Source: Actinomycetes bacterium
GTDB lineage: Bacteria; Actinomycetota; Actinomycetes; Actinomycetales; Microbacteriaceae
DNA length: 9,412 bases
Direction of reading: 5' to 3'
Assembly: GCA_021793715.1 (NCBI GenBank)
Contig: JAJYSF010000017.1
Location: 1 to 9,412, forward strand
In this document: one piece after another, positions 1 to 6,963 of the stretch
How the letters are laid out: each line of letters begins with the position of its first letter
How positions within the stretch are numbered: position 1 is the first letter of the stretch
The notes under the pieces: model-generated
Seen by the model: the letters and a program-made list of their open reading frames with translations, nothing else
Databases searched by the model: none
What the model was told of the DNA's origin: nothing
Program-made: the position numbers and the translations under genes

Positions 1-176
1 ACCTGCCGGAACGCTGCGTCTTCCTCTTCGGTCAGGAGGGGCCCGGCCTGTCGGAGGAGGCGCTCGCCGCCGCCGTCGCGCACATCGAGATCACGCAGTA
101 CGGTTCGACGCGGTCGATGAACGCCTCGGCAGCCGGGGCCGTCGTGATGTACGAGTGGTGCCGCCGCTGGGCGTAA
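1..176 (+). CDS. SpoU/TrmH-family RNA 2'-O-methyltransferase, C-terminal end (partial)
   Basis: The gene enters from the left edge; its last 57 codons are visible, read from base 3 to the TAA at 174-176. The fragment carries two hallmark SPOUT knot motifs. The first is FGQEGPGLS (motif 2, SAM-binding loop). The second is STRSMNASAAGAVVMYEW (motif 3), the C-terminal knot helix with the conserved S-x-N. Family members transfer a methyl group from SAM to a ribose 2'-OH in tRNA or rRNA in the cytoplasm. Which RNA is modified cannot be decided from this fragment. It ends 213 nt before the next gene and is separated from it by a promoter, so it is probably a housekeeping neighbour rather than part of the catabolic cluster. 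Confidence 0.88.
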   Translation, partial: LPERCVFLFGQEGPGLSEEALAAAVAHIEITQYGSTRSMNASAAGAVVMYEWCRRWA

Positions 177-222
177 GGGTCCAGCCCGTCTCTGCGGACG
201 CCTGTTCGCGACTGCAGTCCCC

Positions 223-245
223 GAGACCCGCCGTACGCGGGGCTC
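223..245 (+). terminator. possible terminator hairpin after the RNA methyltransferase gene
   Basis: GAG-A-CCCGC (223-231) can pair with GCGGG-G-CTC (237-245) around a 5-nt loop, giving 8 base pairs with one A/G mismatch. It lies 47 nt after the methyltransferase stop. There is no T-run, so intrinsic termination is uncertain. A second weak stem, CGGTC 270-274 with GACCG 285-289, follows. Nothing else recognisable lies in 177-310. Confidence 0.25.
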
Positions 246-316
246 TCACCGTTACCCCGCCGCCCGCCACGGTCGAGAGCCGGTGACCGCGGATGCGCGG
301 CGCGGCCGACCCGCTC

Positions 317-345
317 TTGCGTGCGTGCATGCCTATGTATACAGT
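317..345 (+). promoter_or_regulatory. candidate promoter of the transporter operon (-35 TTGCGT, -10 TACAGT)
   Basis: TTGCGT (317-322) and TACAGT (340-345) are separated by exactly 17 nt. The -35 keeps the TTG core, and the -10 fits the actinobacterial TAnnnT pattern. Transcription would start near 352, about 38 nt before the transporter ATG. The -10 box overlaps the TGTATACA palindrome, so a repressor bound there would block RNA polymerase. This is inferred from sequence only. Confidence 0.55.
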
Positions 346-353
346 CGTATGCA
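326..353. promoter_or_regulatory. candidate GntR (FadR-subfamily) operator upstream of the transporter operon
   Basis: The centre is the perfect 8-bp palindrome TGTATACA (336-343). Around the same centre lie the arms TGCAT (326-330) and ATGCA (349-353), plus a C332/G347 pair. In total 10 of 14 positions are symmetric over 28 bp. Bases 327-345 match 6964-6982 at 16 of 19 positions (shared pattern GCATRCMTATGTATACART). FadR-subfamily GntR proteins typically bind palindromes with GT and AC half sites like this one. The likely binder is the GntR encoded at 6206-6850. Confidence 0.62.
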
Positions 354-355
354 GC

Positions 356-371
356 GTGGCGAGAGAGCCAC
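356..371 (+). other. small leader hairpin before the transporter ribosome binding site
   Basis: GTGGC (356-360) and GCCAC (367-371) form a perfect 5-bp stem around the purine loop GAGAGA. The hairpin would sit at the very 5' end of the predicted mRNA and just upstream of the ribosome binding site GAGAGG (378-383). It may protect the 5' end or be incidental; five pairs are not strong evidence. Confidence 0.3.
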
Positions 372-389
372 AGAAACGAGAGGCGTTCA

Positions 390-1751
390 ATGTCGAACAA
401 GACACCCGCGACGACAGCTGGGCAGGGCTATTCGAAGGCCATGACCCGCAAGGTCGTCCTTGCGTCATTCATCGGTACCGCGATCGAGTGGTACGACTTC
501 TACCTGTACGGCACCGCGTCCGCGCTGGTGTTCGGCTCGCTCTTCTTCCCTGAGTTCGACCCTCTGGTCGGAACGCTCGCCGCATTCGCGACGTTCGCGG
601 CTGGGTTCCTCGCGCGACCCATCGGCGGCATCGTGTTCGGTCACTTCGGAGACCGCGTCGGTCGCAAGAAGATGCTCGTGTACTCGCTCCTCGGCATGGG
701 CATCGCGACCTTCCTCATCGGTCTCGTGCCGACCTACGCGGCCATCGGAATCGCCGCGCCGATCATGCTCCTCTTCCTGCGCCTGGTTCAGGGCTTCGCG
801 GTCGGCGGCGAGTGGGCGGGCGCTGTGCTCATGTCCGTGGAGCACGAGGAGAAGGGAAAGCGCGGTCTCGCCGGCAGCTGGACCCAGGCCGGCAGCCCCG
901 CTGGGCTCCTGCTCTCGACCGTGGTGTTCGCGCTCGTTGCCCTTCTGCCGGATGACCAGTTCATGAGCTGGGGCTGGCGTATCCCGTTCCTGCTGAGTGC
1001 GGCTCTCGTCGCCATCGGCCTCTTCATCCGCCTCTCGGTTCTTGAGAGTCCCGAGTTCAAGGAGGTCAAGGACGGAGGCGAGCCGGCGCGCATGCCGGCG
1101 CTCGAAGCGATCCGCAAGCACCCGCTGAACATCTTCCTCGCCATCGCGATGTGCCTCGCTCCCTTCGTCTGCTTCTACTATTTCGCGACCTTCAACCTCA
1201 CCTACGCGACCACCGACCTCGCCCTCCCGCGTGACTCGATGCTCGTCATCGTCGCTGTCGCCGCTGCGATTGAGATCATCACCATCCCGCTCGCTGCGGC
1301 GTGGAGCGACAAGATCGGACGCGGAAAGGTCTTCCTGCTCGGCACCGCGGCATTCGCGCTGTACGCATACCCGTTCTTCCTCATCAACGAGGCGTTCCCC
1401 AGCATCGTCACGATGGCGGTCACTGTTGTGATCGGAATCGGCTTCATCCACCCGCTCATGTACGGTCCGATGGCGACGCTCTTCGCCGAGCTCTTCCCGC
1501 CGCGGGTGCGGTACTCGGGAGCGTCGCTCGGATACTCGATCGGAGCGATCTTTGGTGGCGGGTTCGCGCCCATGATCTTCACGGGGCTGCTCGGTCTGGG
1601 GCTCGGAGCGCTCGCGGTCATCCCGCCGTACATGATCCTCGTCTCGGTCCTGACCTTCGTCGCGGTGTTCTACGCCACGCGACCAGGCCGCCGGTTCGAA
1701 GACGAGGGCCTGGCATCCGGCCGGACCGCCAACCCCACGGAAGGTCGCTGA
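390..1751 (+). CDS. MFS transporter, metabolite:H+ symporter (MHS) family
   Basis: A 453-residue, 12-helix inner-membrane carrier that probably imports an organic acid by proton symport. The MHS signature IEWYDFYLYG is at residues 32-41. The MFS motif A loop GHFGDRVGRKK is at 84-94 between helices 2 and 3. The second-half copy SDKIGRGK is at 306-313. Length and motifs match KgtP, ShiA, ProP and TcuC-type members, whose substrates include oxoglutarate, shikimate, betaine and tricarboxylates; the substrate here cannot be assigned. ATG 390 is preferred because GAGAGG (378-383) sits 6 nt upstream. A longer reading from GTG 321 would start inside the promoter. It is the first gene of the operon, and its TGA overlaps the next ATG by one base (TGATG). 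Confidence 0.93.
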   Translation: MSNKTPATTAGQGYSKAMTRKVVLASFIGTAIEWYDFYLYGTASALVFGSLFFPEFDPLVGTLAAFATFAAGFLARPIGGIVFGHFGDRVGRKKMLVYSLLGMGIATFLIGLVPTYAAIGIAAPIMLLFLRLVQGFAVGGEWAGAVLMSVEHEEKGKRGLAGSWTQAGSPAGLLLSTVVFALVALLPDDQFMSWGWRIPFLLSAALVAIGLFIRLSVLESPEFKEVKDGGEPARMPALEAIRKHPLNIFLAIAMCLAPFVCFYYFATFNLTYATTDLALPRDSMLVIVAVAAAIEIITIPLAAAWSDKIGRGKVFLLGTAAFALYAYPFFLINEAFPSIVTMAVTVVIGIGFIHPLMYGPMATLFAELFPPRVRYSGASLGYSIGAIFGGGFAPMIFTGLLGLGLGALAVIPPYMILVSVLTFVAVFYATRPGRRFEDEGLASGRTANPTEGR

Positions 1752-3001
1752 TGGCCGCGGGTCTCGCCGCGCTCGACGCCGTCGTCGACGGGTGGGTCGA
1801 AGCCGCCCGTCGAGACGCGCAGCTCCAGGCGCTTCGTCGTGCCGCGCACGTTGCCGTGGCGTTCAGCGACGGCGAGACCCGCGTCACTGTTGCGGTCTCT
1901 CCGGAGACGGTCATCCCGTGCGATGATGCCGAAGTCACCCTTGTCGCGCCGGCGGACGCGTGGGCCCAGCTCCTGTCCCGGCACCCCGCCCCGACCATGC
2001 ACCACTTTCTCGCGATGAGAATGAGGGTCGACGGCACACGTGTCGAGGGTGATGAACTCGTATTCGCCCAGCACGCGGCCATAATCCGCCGGCTTATCGA
2101 ACTCGCCCGTGAGGTCGTCGATGCGCCGGTATCCCGTGCTGCCGACCCCGTCCTCGATCGCCGTGCGATCGTCGGCCGTCACGTTCCCGTCGTCGTCGAG
2201 GGGCAGCAGGTCGACCTCTATGTCGAGCGTGCCGGAGCGGGGGCTGGCGCGCCGATCGTCGTGCTCCACACGGCGGGGGCAGACGGACGTCAGGCGCATC
2301 CGCTCATGTCGGACGCCGACCTCACCGCGCGACATGAGGTCATCACGTTCGATATGCCTGGTCATGGGCGGTCCGCGGCCCTCGCCGAACCGATCGGCGT
2401 CTGGAGTCTCACCCCCGACCGCTATGCCGAAACGATCCTCGCCGTGATCGACGCACTGGCGCTTGACTCGCCGATTTTGCTGGGCGCCTCGATGGCGGGC
2501 GAGGCCTGCCTGATGATGGCGTACCGCGTTCCCGACCGGCTGGGCGGCGTCGTCGCCTGCGAGGCATCGGACTTCGTCCCCGGCCGCGTCACGCCATGGG
2601 CGGGAGATCCGCGGGTCAACGAGATGCTCTTCGTGCCGGAGTGGATCGACGGGCTGATCGCGCCGACCGCGCCGGCGTCGATGAGGGACCTCATTCTGCG
2701 CACCTATGCTCAGGGCGGTCACCGCACATTCGCTGGTGACATCGACTTTTACTCGGGCGGATGGGATGGTCGTGACATCGTGAGCGAGATCGACACGGCG
2801 GTGTGCCCGGTTGTCATGATGACGGGCGAGTACGACTACTCCTGCACGCCCGCGATGTCCGAAGCGACGGCGGCGAAGATTCCCGGTGCGCATTCCTGGA
2901 CGATGCCCGGCATGGGACACTTCCCCATCTGCGAGCACCCCGAGGCATTCGCGCCTCATCTCGAGCGCGCCCTCACCCTGATCGGAGATACGCGTGGTTG
3001 A
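1751..3001 (+). CDS. SCP2-like domain fused to an alpha/beta hydrolase
   Basis: A 416-residue cytoplasmic protein with no signal peptide. Residues about 25-125 resemble an SCP2 sterol-carrier-like domain, with a strand-rich FSDGETRVTVAV segment, then DAEVTLVAPADAWAQLL, then RVDGTRVEGDE. The alpha/beta hydrolase fold starts near residue 147. The oxyanion-hole segment is HTAG (H173-G176). The nucleophile elbow is LLGASMAGE with Ser247. The acid is probably Asp362 (GEYDYS) and the catalytic His is His390 (GMGHFP). The elbow reads G-x-S-x-A rather than the usual G-x-S-x-G. The family cleaves esters, thioesters, lactones or C-C bonds; the N-terminal domain could hold a hydrophobic or CoA-linked substrate, which is inference. 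Its stop overlaps the next GTG by 8 nt. The hydrolase assignment is firm; the SCP2 assignment is moderate. Confidence 0.85.
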   Translation: MAAGLAALDAVVDGWVEAARRDAQLQALRRAAHVAVAFSDGETRVTVAVSPETVIPCDDAEVTLVAPADAWAQLLSRHPAPTMHHFLAMRMRVDGTRVEGDELVFAQHAAIIRRLIELAREVVDAPVSRAADPVLDRRAIVGRHVPVVVEGQQVDLYVERAGAGAGAPIVVLHTAGADGRQAHPLMSDADLTARHEVITFDMPGHGRSAALAEPIGVWSLTPDRYAETILAVIDALALDSPILLGASMAGEACLMMAYRVPDRLGGVVACEASDFVPGRVTPWAGDPRVNEMLFVPEWIDGLIAPTAPASMRDLILRTYAQGGHRTFAGDIDFYSGGWDGRDIVSEIDTAVCPVVMMTGEYDYSCTPAMSEATAAKIPGAHSWTMPGMGHFPICEHPEAFAPHLERALTLIGDTRG

Positions 3002-4481
3002 CATCACCATCCCTGACACCCGACTGCTCATCGACGGCGCTCGTGTCGCCGCGGAGCCCGGACGGGAACTCGACGTGCATAGCCCGCTCACCGGGAAGGC
3101 GCTTGCGAGCGTTCCCGACGCGACGGCGGAGCAGGCGGCGGCCGCGATCGGCGCAGCTGAGTCCGCCTTCGACGACTGGCGACGGACGAGCGGTGCCGAG
3201 CGCGCACGCCTCCTGCACCGGCTCGCCGACCTTCTGGAACGTGACGCCGACGAACTTGCGCATTTGGAGAGTGCCGACAACGGCAAGCTGTTGCGCGAGA
3301 CCTCGACGCAGGCGCGGTTCACCGTGCGCAACTACCGCTTCTTCGCGGGCGCCGCCGACAAGATCTACGGTCACACGATCCCGCTCGACGCGTGGGAGAC
3401 GTTCGACTACACGCGCAAGGAGCCGGTGGGCGTCGCCGTTCTCATCACTGCCTGGAACTCGCCCATGCAGCTGCTCGCGAACAAGCTCGCCCCGGCGCTC
3501 GCCGCCGGCTGCACTGTGGTGATCAAGCCCAGCGAGATCGCCCCGCTGACCACTCTTCGACTCGCCGACATCATCGAGGAGGCCGGCTTCCCACCCGGCG
3601 TCGTCAACATCGTCACCGGCGGCAAGGAGGCGGGCGTCGCGCTGACGACTGACGCGCGCGTCGGTCGCATCTCCTTCACCGGCTCGGTGGAGACGGGCCA
3701 GGCGATCGCCCGGGCTGCTGCTGGAGTGCTCGTGCCCGTCACGCTCGAGCTGGGCGGAAAGAGCGCGAACATCGTCTTCGCCGACGCCGACCTGGACCGC
3801 GCCGTTCCGGGCGTCGTTGCCGGCATCTTCGCCGCGGGCGGTCAGACGTGCATCGCGGGCTCGCGCCTGCTCGTGCACGAGTCGATTGCCGAGGACTTCA
3901 CTGCCAGGGTCGCGGAGATCGCACGGCAGATCCGCGTGGGCGACCCGGCGCACCCCGACACGCAGATGGGCCCGGTCGCATCGCCTCTGCAGCGCGAACG
4001 GATCCTCGCCATGATCGACGACGCCAAGGCCGACGGCGCGCGGCTCGTATCCGGGGGAGGCGTACCTGCGGCTGCCGAACTGGCCGACGGCGCGTTCGTG
4101 GAGCCGACGATCTTCGCGGACGTCGCGCCCGACTCGCGGCTTGCGCAGCAGGAGGTCTTCGGGCCCGTACTCGCGGTGACGACGTTCCGCACCGACGAGG
4201 AGGCCATCGCCATCGCCAATGGCACTGATTTCGGACTCGCCTCGGGACTCTGGACGAAGGACGTCGCGCGCGCTCATCGTGTGGCCCGCGACCTCGTCGC
4301 CGGCACGGTCTGGGTCAACACCTACCGCTACTCTGCGGCGCAGGCGCCGTTCGGGGGCGTGAAGCAGTCGGGCTACGGGCGGGAGCGTGGTCTGGAGGCG
4401 CTCGACGAATACCTGCGTACGAAGAACGTCTTGATGGATCTCTCGGACGAGATCCGCGACCCGTTCGCGATCAAGGCATAG
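2994..4481 (+). CDS. NAD-dependent aldehyde dehydrogenase
   Basis: A 495-residue enzyme of normal ALDH-superfamily length, oxidising an aldehyde to a carboxylate in the cytoplasm. The catalytic apparatus is complete: Asn155 in AWNSPM, Lys178 in IKPSE, the glycine loop FTGSVETG, general base Glu252 in LELGGK, nucleophile Cys286 in GGQTCIAGS, and QEVFGPV for cofactor binding. Glu181 in KPSE is the residue that in many ALDHs contacts the adenine ribose and favours NAD+ over NADP+. The start is GTG 2994, with GGAG (2984-2987) 6 nt upstream and inside the end of the hydrolase gene, suggesting translational coupling. It resembles the betaine-aldehyde and hydroxymuconic-semialdehyde type of ALDH rather than the CoA-acylating methylmalonate-semialdehyde type. 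The natural aldehyde is unknown, but it is probably produced by the dehydrogenase encoded next. Confidence 0.93.
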   Translation: MVDITIPDTRLLIDGARVAAEPGRELDVHSPLTGKALASVPDATAEQAAAAIGAAESAFDDWRRTSGAERARLLHRLADLLERDADELAHLESADNGKLLRETSTQARFTVRNYRFFAGAADKIYGHTIPLDAWETFDYTRKEPVGVAVLITAWNSPMQLLANKLAPALAAGCTVVIKPSEIAPLTTLRLADIIEEAGFPPGVVNIVTGGKEAGVALTTDARVGRISFTGSVETGQAIARAAAGVLVPVTLELGGKSANIVFADADLDRAVPGVVAGIFAAGGQTCIAGSRLLVHESIAEDFTARVAEIARQIRVGDPAHPDTQMGPVASPLQRERILAMIDDAKADGARLVSGGGVPAAAELADGAFVEPTIFADVAPDSRLAQQEVFGPVLAVTTFRTDEEAIAIANGTDFGLASGLWTKDVARAHRVARDLVAGTVWVNTYRYSAAQAPFGGVKQSGYGRERGLEALDEYLRTKNVLMDLSDEIRDPFAIKA

Positions 4482-4490
4482 AGGACAGAC

Positions 4491-5390
4491 ATGACGAACC
4501 GCATCGCACTCGTCGGGCTCGGCCAGATGGGCCTTCCCATCGCGACCCGGCTAGCGACCGCCTTCGACGTCGTCGCGTTCGACATCAGCGCCGAACGCCG
4601 CGCCCTCGCGGCGGAGCACGATCGCATCACGACGACCGACGACCTCGCAGAGCTCGCGGGATCCGCGATCATCGTGCTCTCGCTCCCGAACCCTGCCGTC
4701 TCACGCGGCGTGCTCGAGCAGCTGGCGCCGAGCCTCGCGGCGGGCACTCTCGTCGTCGAGACCAGTACGGTGCTGCCCGACGATGTGCGCGAGTCCGAGC
4801 GGATCCTCGGCTCGTCCGGTGCGCGCATCATCGACGCCGCCGTGCTCTCCGGAGTCGCGCAGATGTCGTCCGGAAACGCAACGCTTCTGGTCGGCGGCGA
4901 TGACCGTGACGTGGACGAGGCGGCCGACGTGCTCGCCGTCATCGGTGGTGCGGGCGTCTCGCGATTCGGCGCTCTGGGAGCGGGTATGGCGGCGAAGGTC
5001 GTCAATAACGGCGTCGCGCACGCCGTTATGGTCGTGCTCGTGGAGGCGTTCGCCATGGCCCGCGCCGAAGGCGTGGCGCTCGACGACATCGCCGCCATGC
5101 TCGACCGGGAGGACGGCGGACTGCAGCGACCGCTCAATCACCGGGTGATGCAGCGCATGGCGACCGGTGACTACGAGGGCGGCATGCCGCTGGACGCCGC
5201 GCGCAAGGACTCGATGCTGGCCCTCGCGATGGCGCAGCGTTCGGGGACGCCGCTGTTCGCCACGCAGGCGGCTCAGTCGGTGTACGACATCGCGGCCGGT
5301 CGGGGCTTCGGGCGCGAGGACTACTCGGCGCTCGCGAAGCTCTGGGAAGGATGGACGGGCCGCGAACTGAAGTATGGAGCCGACGCATGA
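4491..5390 (+). CDS. 3-hydroxyisobutyrate dehydrogenase-family NAD-binding oxidoreductase
   Basis: A 299-residue beta-hydroxyacid dehydrogenase, which would oxidise a 3-hydroxyacid to a semialdehyde or run in reverse. The N-terminal Rossmann domain begins GLGQMG (G9, G11, G14). Asp31, at the end of the second strand (AFDIS), suggests NAD+ rather than NADP+. The catalytic Lys169 and Asn173 are in KVVNN, followed by the all-helical C-terminal domain with KDSMLALA. Odd point: the substrate loop usually reads DAPVSGG but here is DAAVLSG (115-121), so Pro, Ser and Gly are replaced by Ala, Leu and Ser. Substrate choice is therefore probably not hydroxyisobutyrate or tartronate semialdehyde. It starts 9 nt after the ALDH stop, with GAGGA (4481-4485) as ribosome binding site. 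Pairing with an ALDH fits an alcohol-aldehyde-acid sequence. Imine reductases are unlikely because Lys169 is retained. Confidence 0.87.
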   Translation: MTNRIALVGLGQMGLPIATRLATAFDVVAFDISAERRALAAEHDRITTTDDLAELAGSAIIVLSLPNPAVSRGVLEQLAPSLAAGTLVVETSTVLPDDVRESERILGSSGARIIDAAVLSGVAQMSSGNATLLVGGDDRDVDEAADVLAVIGGAGVSRFGALGAGMAAKVVNNGVAHAVMVVLVEAFAMARAEGVALDDIAAMLDREDGGLQRPLNHRVMQRMATGDYEGGMPLDAARKDSMLALAMAQRSGTPLFATQAAQSVYDIAAGRGFGREDYSALAKLWEGWTGRELKYGADA

Positions 5391-6181
5391 CGGTGGCGGA
5401 CGGCGTCTACGCGCTGCGCTACGCGTACCGCACGGAATCGTTCAAGGGCGAGCACTTCCACGGCTATGCCGCGGACTGTCACGACCGCTGGCCGATTGAC
5501 TATTACACCTGGGTGATCGTTCAGGGCGGTGTGCCGTTCGTATTCGACACCGGGTTCACGCGAGACGAGGCCGCCGCGCGCGGAGCCCGCACCTATCTCG
5601 GCTCGCCGATCGAACTTCTGAGCGAACTCGGCTTCTCACCGGCGGACGTACCGATCGTCGTCCTCTCGCACCTCCACTACGACCACACCGGCCATCTCGC
5701 CGACTATCCGAATGCCCGGATCCTGGTGCAGCGTTCCGAGCTCGAGTTCTGGGAGGGTCCGTTCTCGCACCGCGGCGCGTATGTGCATCTGCGCCCGCAT
5801 GATGATCTTCTCGCGCTGCGCGACCTCGCCGACGCCGGGCGCGTCGATCTGCTCGAGGGCGATGCCGAAGTGGCGCCGGGCATCACCGTGCACTTCGTGG
5901 GCGGCCATACCGCCGGGACCCAGGTGATGCGCGTCGAGACGGCCGAGGGCCCGATCGTTCTCGCATCGGACGCGTCGCACTTCTACGGCAACGTCGAGGA
6001 GGACCGGCCGTACGGGGCCGTGCATCATCTCGATCGCATGTACGCGGCGTTCGACACGCTGCATGAGCTTGCGGGCGAGAACGGCGTCATCGTGCCCGGT
6101 CACGACCCGGCCGTTCCCTCGCGGCACGAACCGCTGGGCGACGACCGCATCATCCGGCTGCGGGTCGGAGGGCGACGCTGA
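5387..6181 (+). CDS. metallo-beta-lactamase-fold hydrolase, N-acyl homoserine lactonase-like
   Basis: A 264-residue cytoplasmic metallohydrolase. All ligands of a dinuclear zinc site are visible: HLHYDH (His95, His97, Asp99, His100), His174 in GGHTAGT, Asp195 in LASDAS and His239 in PGHDP. Size and motif spacing fit the AiiA/AttM lactonase branch, which opens acyl-homoserine lactones or gamma-butyrolactone. As the last gene of a catabolic operon, a lactone or ester intermediate is a more natural substrate than a quorum signal, as with the AttM role in gamma-butyrolactone use; this is inference. ATG 5387 overlaps the previous TGA (ATGA), with GGAG (5376-5379) 7 nt upstream, so an earlier in-frame ATG at 5351 is not needed. 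The gene is convergent with the GntR gene 24 nt downstream. Confidence 0.88.
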   Translation: MTVADGVYALRYAYRTESFKGEHFHGYAADCHDRWPIDYYTWVIVQGGVPFVFDTGFTRDEAAARGARTYLGSPIELLSELGFSPADVPIVVLSHLHYDHTGHLADYPNARILVQRSELEFWEGPFSHRGAYVHLRPHDDLLALRDLADAGRVDLLEGDAEVAPGITVHFVGGHTAGTQVMRVETAEGPIVLASDASHFYGNVEEDRPYGAVHHLDRMYAAFDTLHELAGENGVIVPGHDPAVPSRHEPLGDDRIIRLRVGGRR

Positions 6182-6191
6182 TCGCGACGCC
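6171..6191. terminator. possible bidirectional terminator between the operon end and the GntR gene
   Basis: GGCG-A-CGC (6171-6178) pairs with GCG-A-CGCC (6184-6191) around the loop TGATC, giving 7 GC pairs with one A/A mismatch. The loop contains the stop codon of the lactonase-like gene. The location between convergent genes suits a shared terminator, but there is no T-run. Confidence 0.3.
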
Positions 6192-6205
6192 GGTGCGACA
6201 GCTGG

Positions 6206-6850
6206 TCAGCGCGCGCCGAGCGGTGCCGCAGCGTCGGAGTAGAACCGCACACGGACGTCGCGGGCGGCGACCATGTGCTCCTCGGCGATTCGTGCCGCAG
6301 CGTCTCCGTCGCGACGGGCGATCGCTTCGACGAGCTCCTCGTGCTCCGCGAGGGCAGCGTGCCACCGCTCTTCGACCGCGAGCGTCGTGCGCACCGTCAC
6401 GATGAGACTGGAGTTGAGTTGCAGCAGCACTCGGGCGGTCGTCGGGCTGTGCGCGGCAGCCGCGAGCACCGCGTGGAACTCCCGGTTGAGTTCCGCCCTC
6501 CGCGGCGCGTTCGGCTCCGTCAAGTCGACCATCGACTGGTGCACGGTGCGCAGCTGCAGGAGGTTCCAGGCGGTGGCACGCTCGGACGCCATGCGCGCGG
6601 CAGAGGCTTCGAGCACCTTCAACACGTCGTAGATGTCGAAGACCTCCTCCGGCTGGATCTGCCGGACGAACCTGCCGCGCCGCGTTCGCTCGATGAGACG
6701 CTCAGATTCGAGTTGCTGCAACGCCTCCCGCACCGGGGTGCGCGATGTGCCGAAGCGCTCCGCGAGCGCGACCTCCGCCAGGCGCTGCGTTGCGGAAAGC
6801 TCCCCGGAGACGATTGCTGCTCGGATCCGGTCGTACACCGTGTCTGTCAA
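6206..6850 (-). CDS. GntR-family (FadR subfamily, FCD domain) transcriptional regulator
   Basis: A 214-residue regulator. The N-terminal winged helix-turn-helix spans about residues 4-65, with recognition region FGTSRTPVREALQQLE (33-48). The all-helical FCD ligand domain follows. The metal-site positions N122-x3-H126, H170 and H192 keep the 4/44/22 spacing known from the Zn-binding FCD protein LldR of Corynebacterium (Asp148, His152, His196, His218), but Asn replaces Asp. Such domains bind small carboxylates. The start is read as TTG at 6850-6848: homology begins right there (TDTVYDRIR) and purine-rich AAGGGGGCGAGG precedes it. Upstream in-frame codons would run through the operator and look non-coding. 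It is divergent from the FAD gene and convergent with the operon. It is the likely repressor acting at both TGTATACA sites, including its own intergenic region. Confidence 0.9.
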   Translation of the reverse strand: MTDTVYDRIRAAIVSGELSATQRLAEVALAERFGTSRTPVREALQQLESERLIERTRRGRFVRQIQPEEVFDIYDVLKVLEASAARMASERATAWNLLQLRTVHQSMVDLTEPNAPRRAELNREFHAVLAAAAHSPTTARVLLQLNSSLIVTVRTTLAVEERWHAALAEHEELVEAIARRDGDAAARIAEEHMVAARDVRVRFYSDAAAPLGAR

Positions 6851-6963
6851 GCACCTCGCCCCCTTCCTGGCCGTGTCTCGGGCATCGCGGCCGTTCGTCG
6901 TGCCACCTTCCCACGGTACCGGGGTTGCGCATGACCGCTCGCTCGCGCCACGGGCAGAGAACC

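Noticed and set aside
321..389. N-terminal extension of the transporter from GTG 321
   Set aside because: It would start inside the -35/operator region, lacks a ribosome binding site, and adds sequence not expected before the MHS core. ATG 390 has a good ribosome binding site.
465..1451. Minus-strand open frame of 328 codons opposite the transporter
   Set aside because: Highly charged, low-complexity composition (E/R/D-rich) typical of the antisense of a membrane protein gene. There is no ribosome binding site or family motif.
1670..3331. Long minus-strand open frame (553 codons) opposite the hydrolase
   Set aside because: It is arginine-rich, has no family motif, and mirrors a strongly supported plus-strand gene. 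Such open frames are common in GC-rich DNA.
2973..4277. Minus-strand open frame of 434 codons opposite the aldehyde dehydrogenase
   Set aside because: It is a complementary shadow of a gene with all ALDH catalytic motifs and has no recognisable domain.
5351..5386. Earlier ATG for the lactonase-like gene
   Set aside because: The ATGA overlap start at 5387, with GGAG 7 nt upstream, is a classic coupled start.
6914..6921. CGGTACCG palindrome in the GntR-FAD intergenic region as an operator
   Set aside because: A single 8-bp palindrome, not repeated at the other promoter and GC-rich like its surroundings, so chance is likely.
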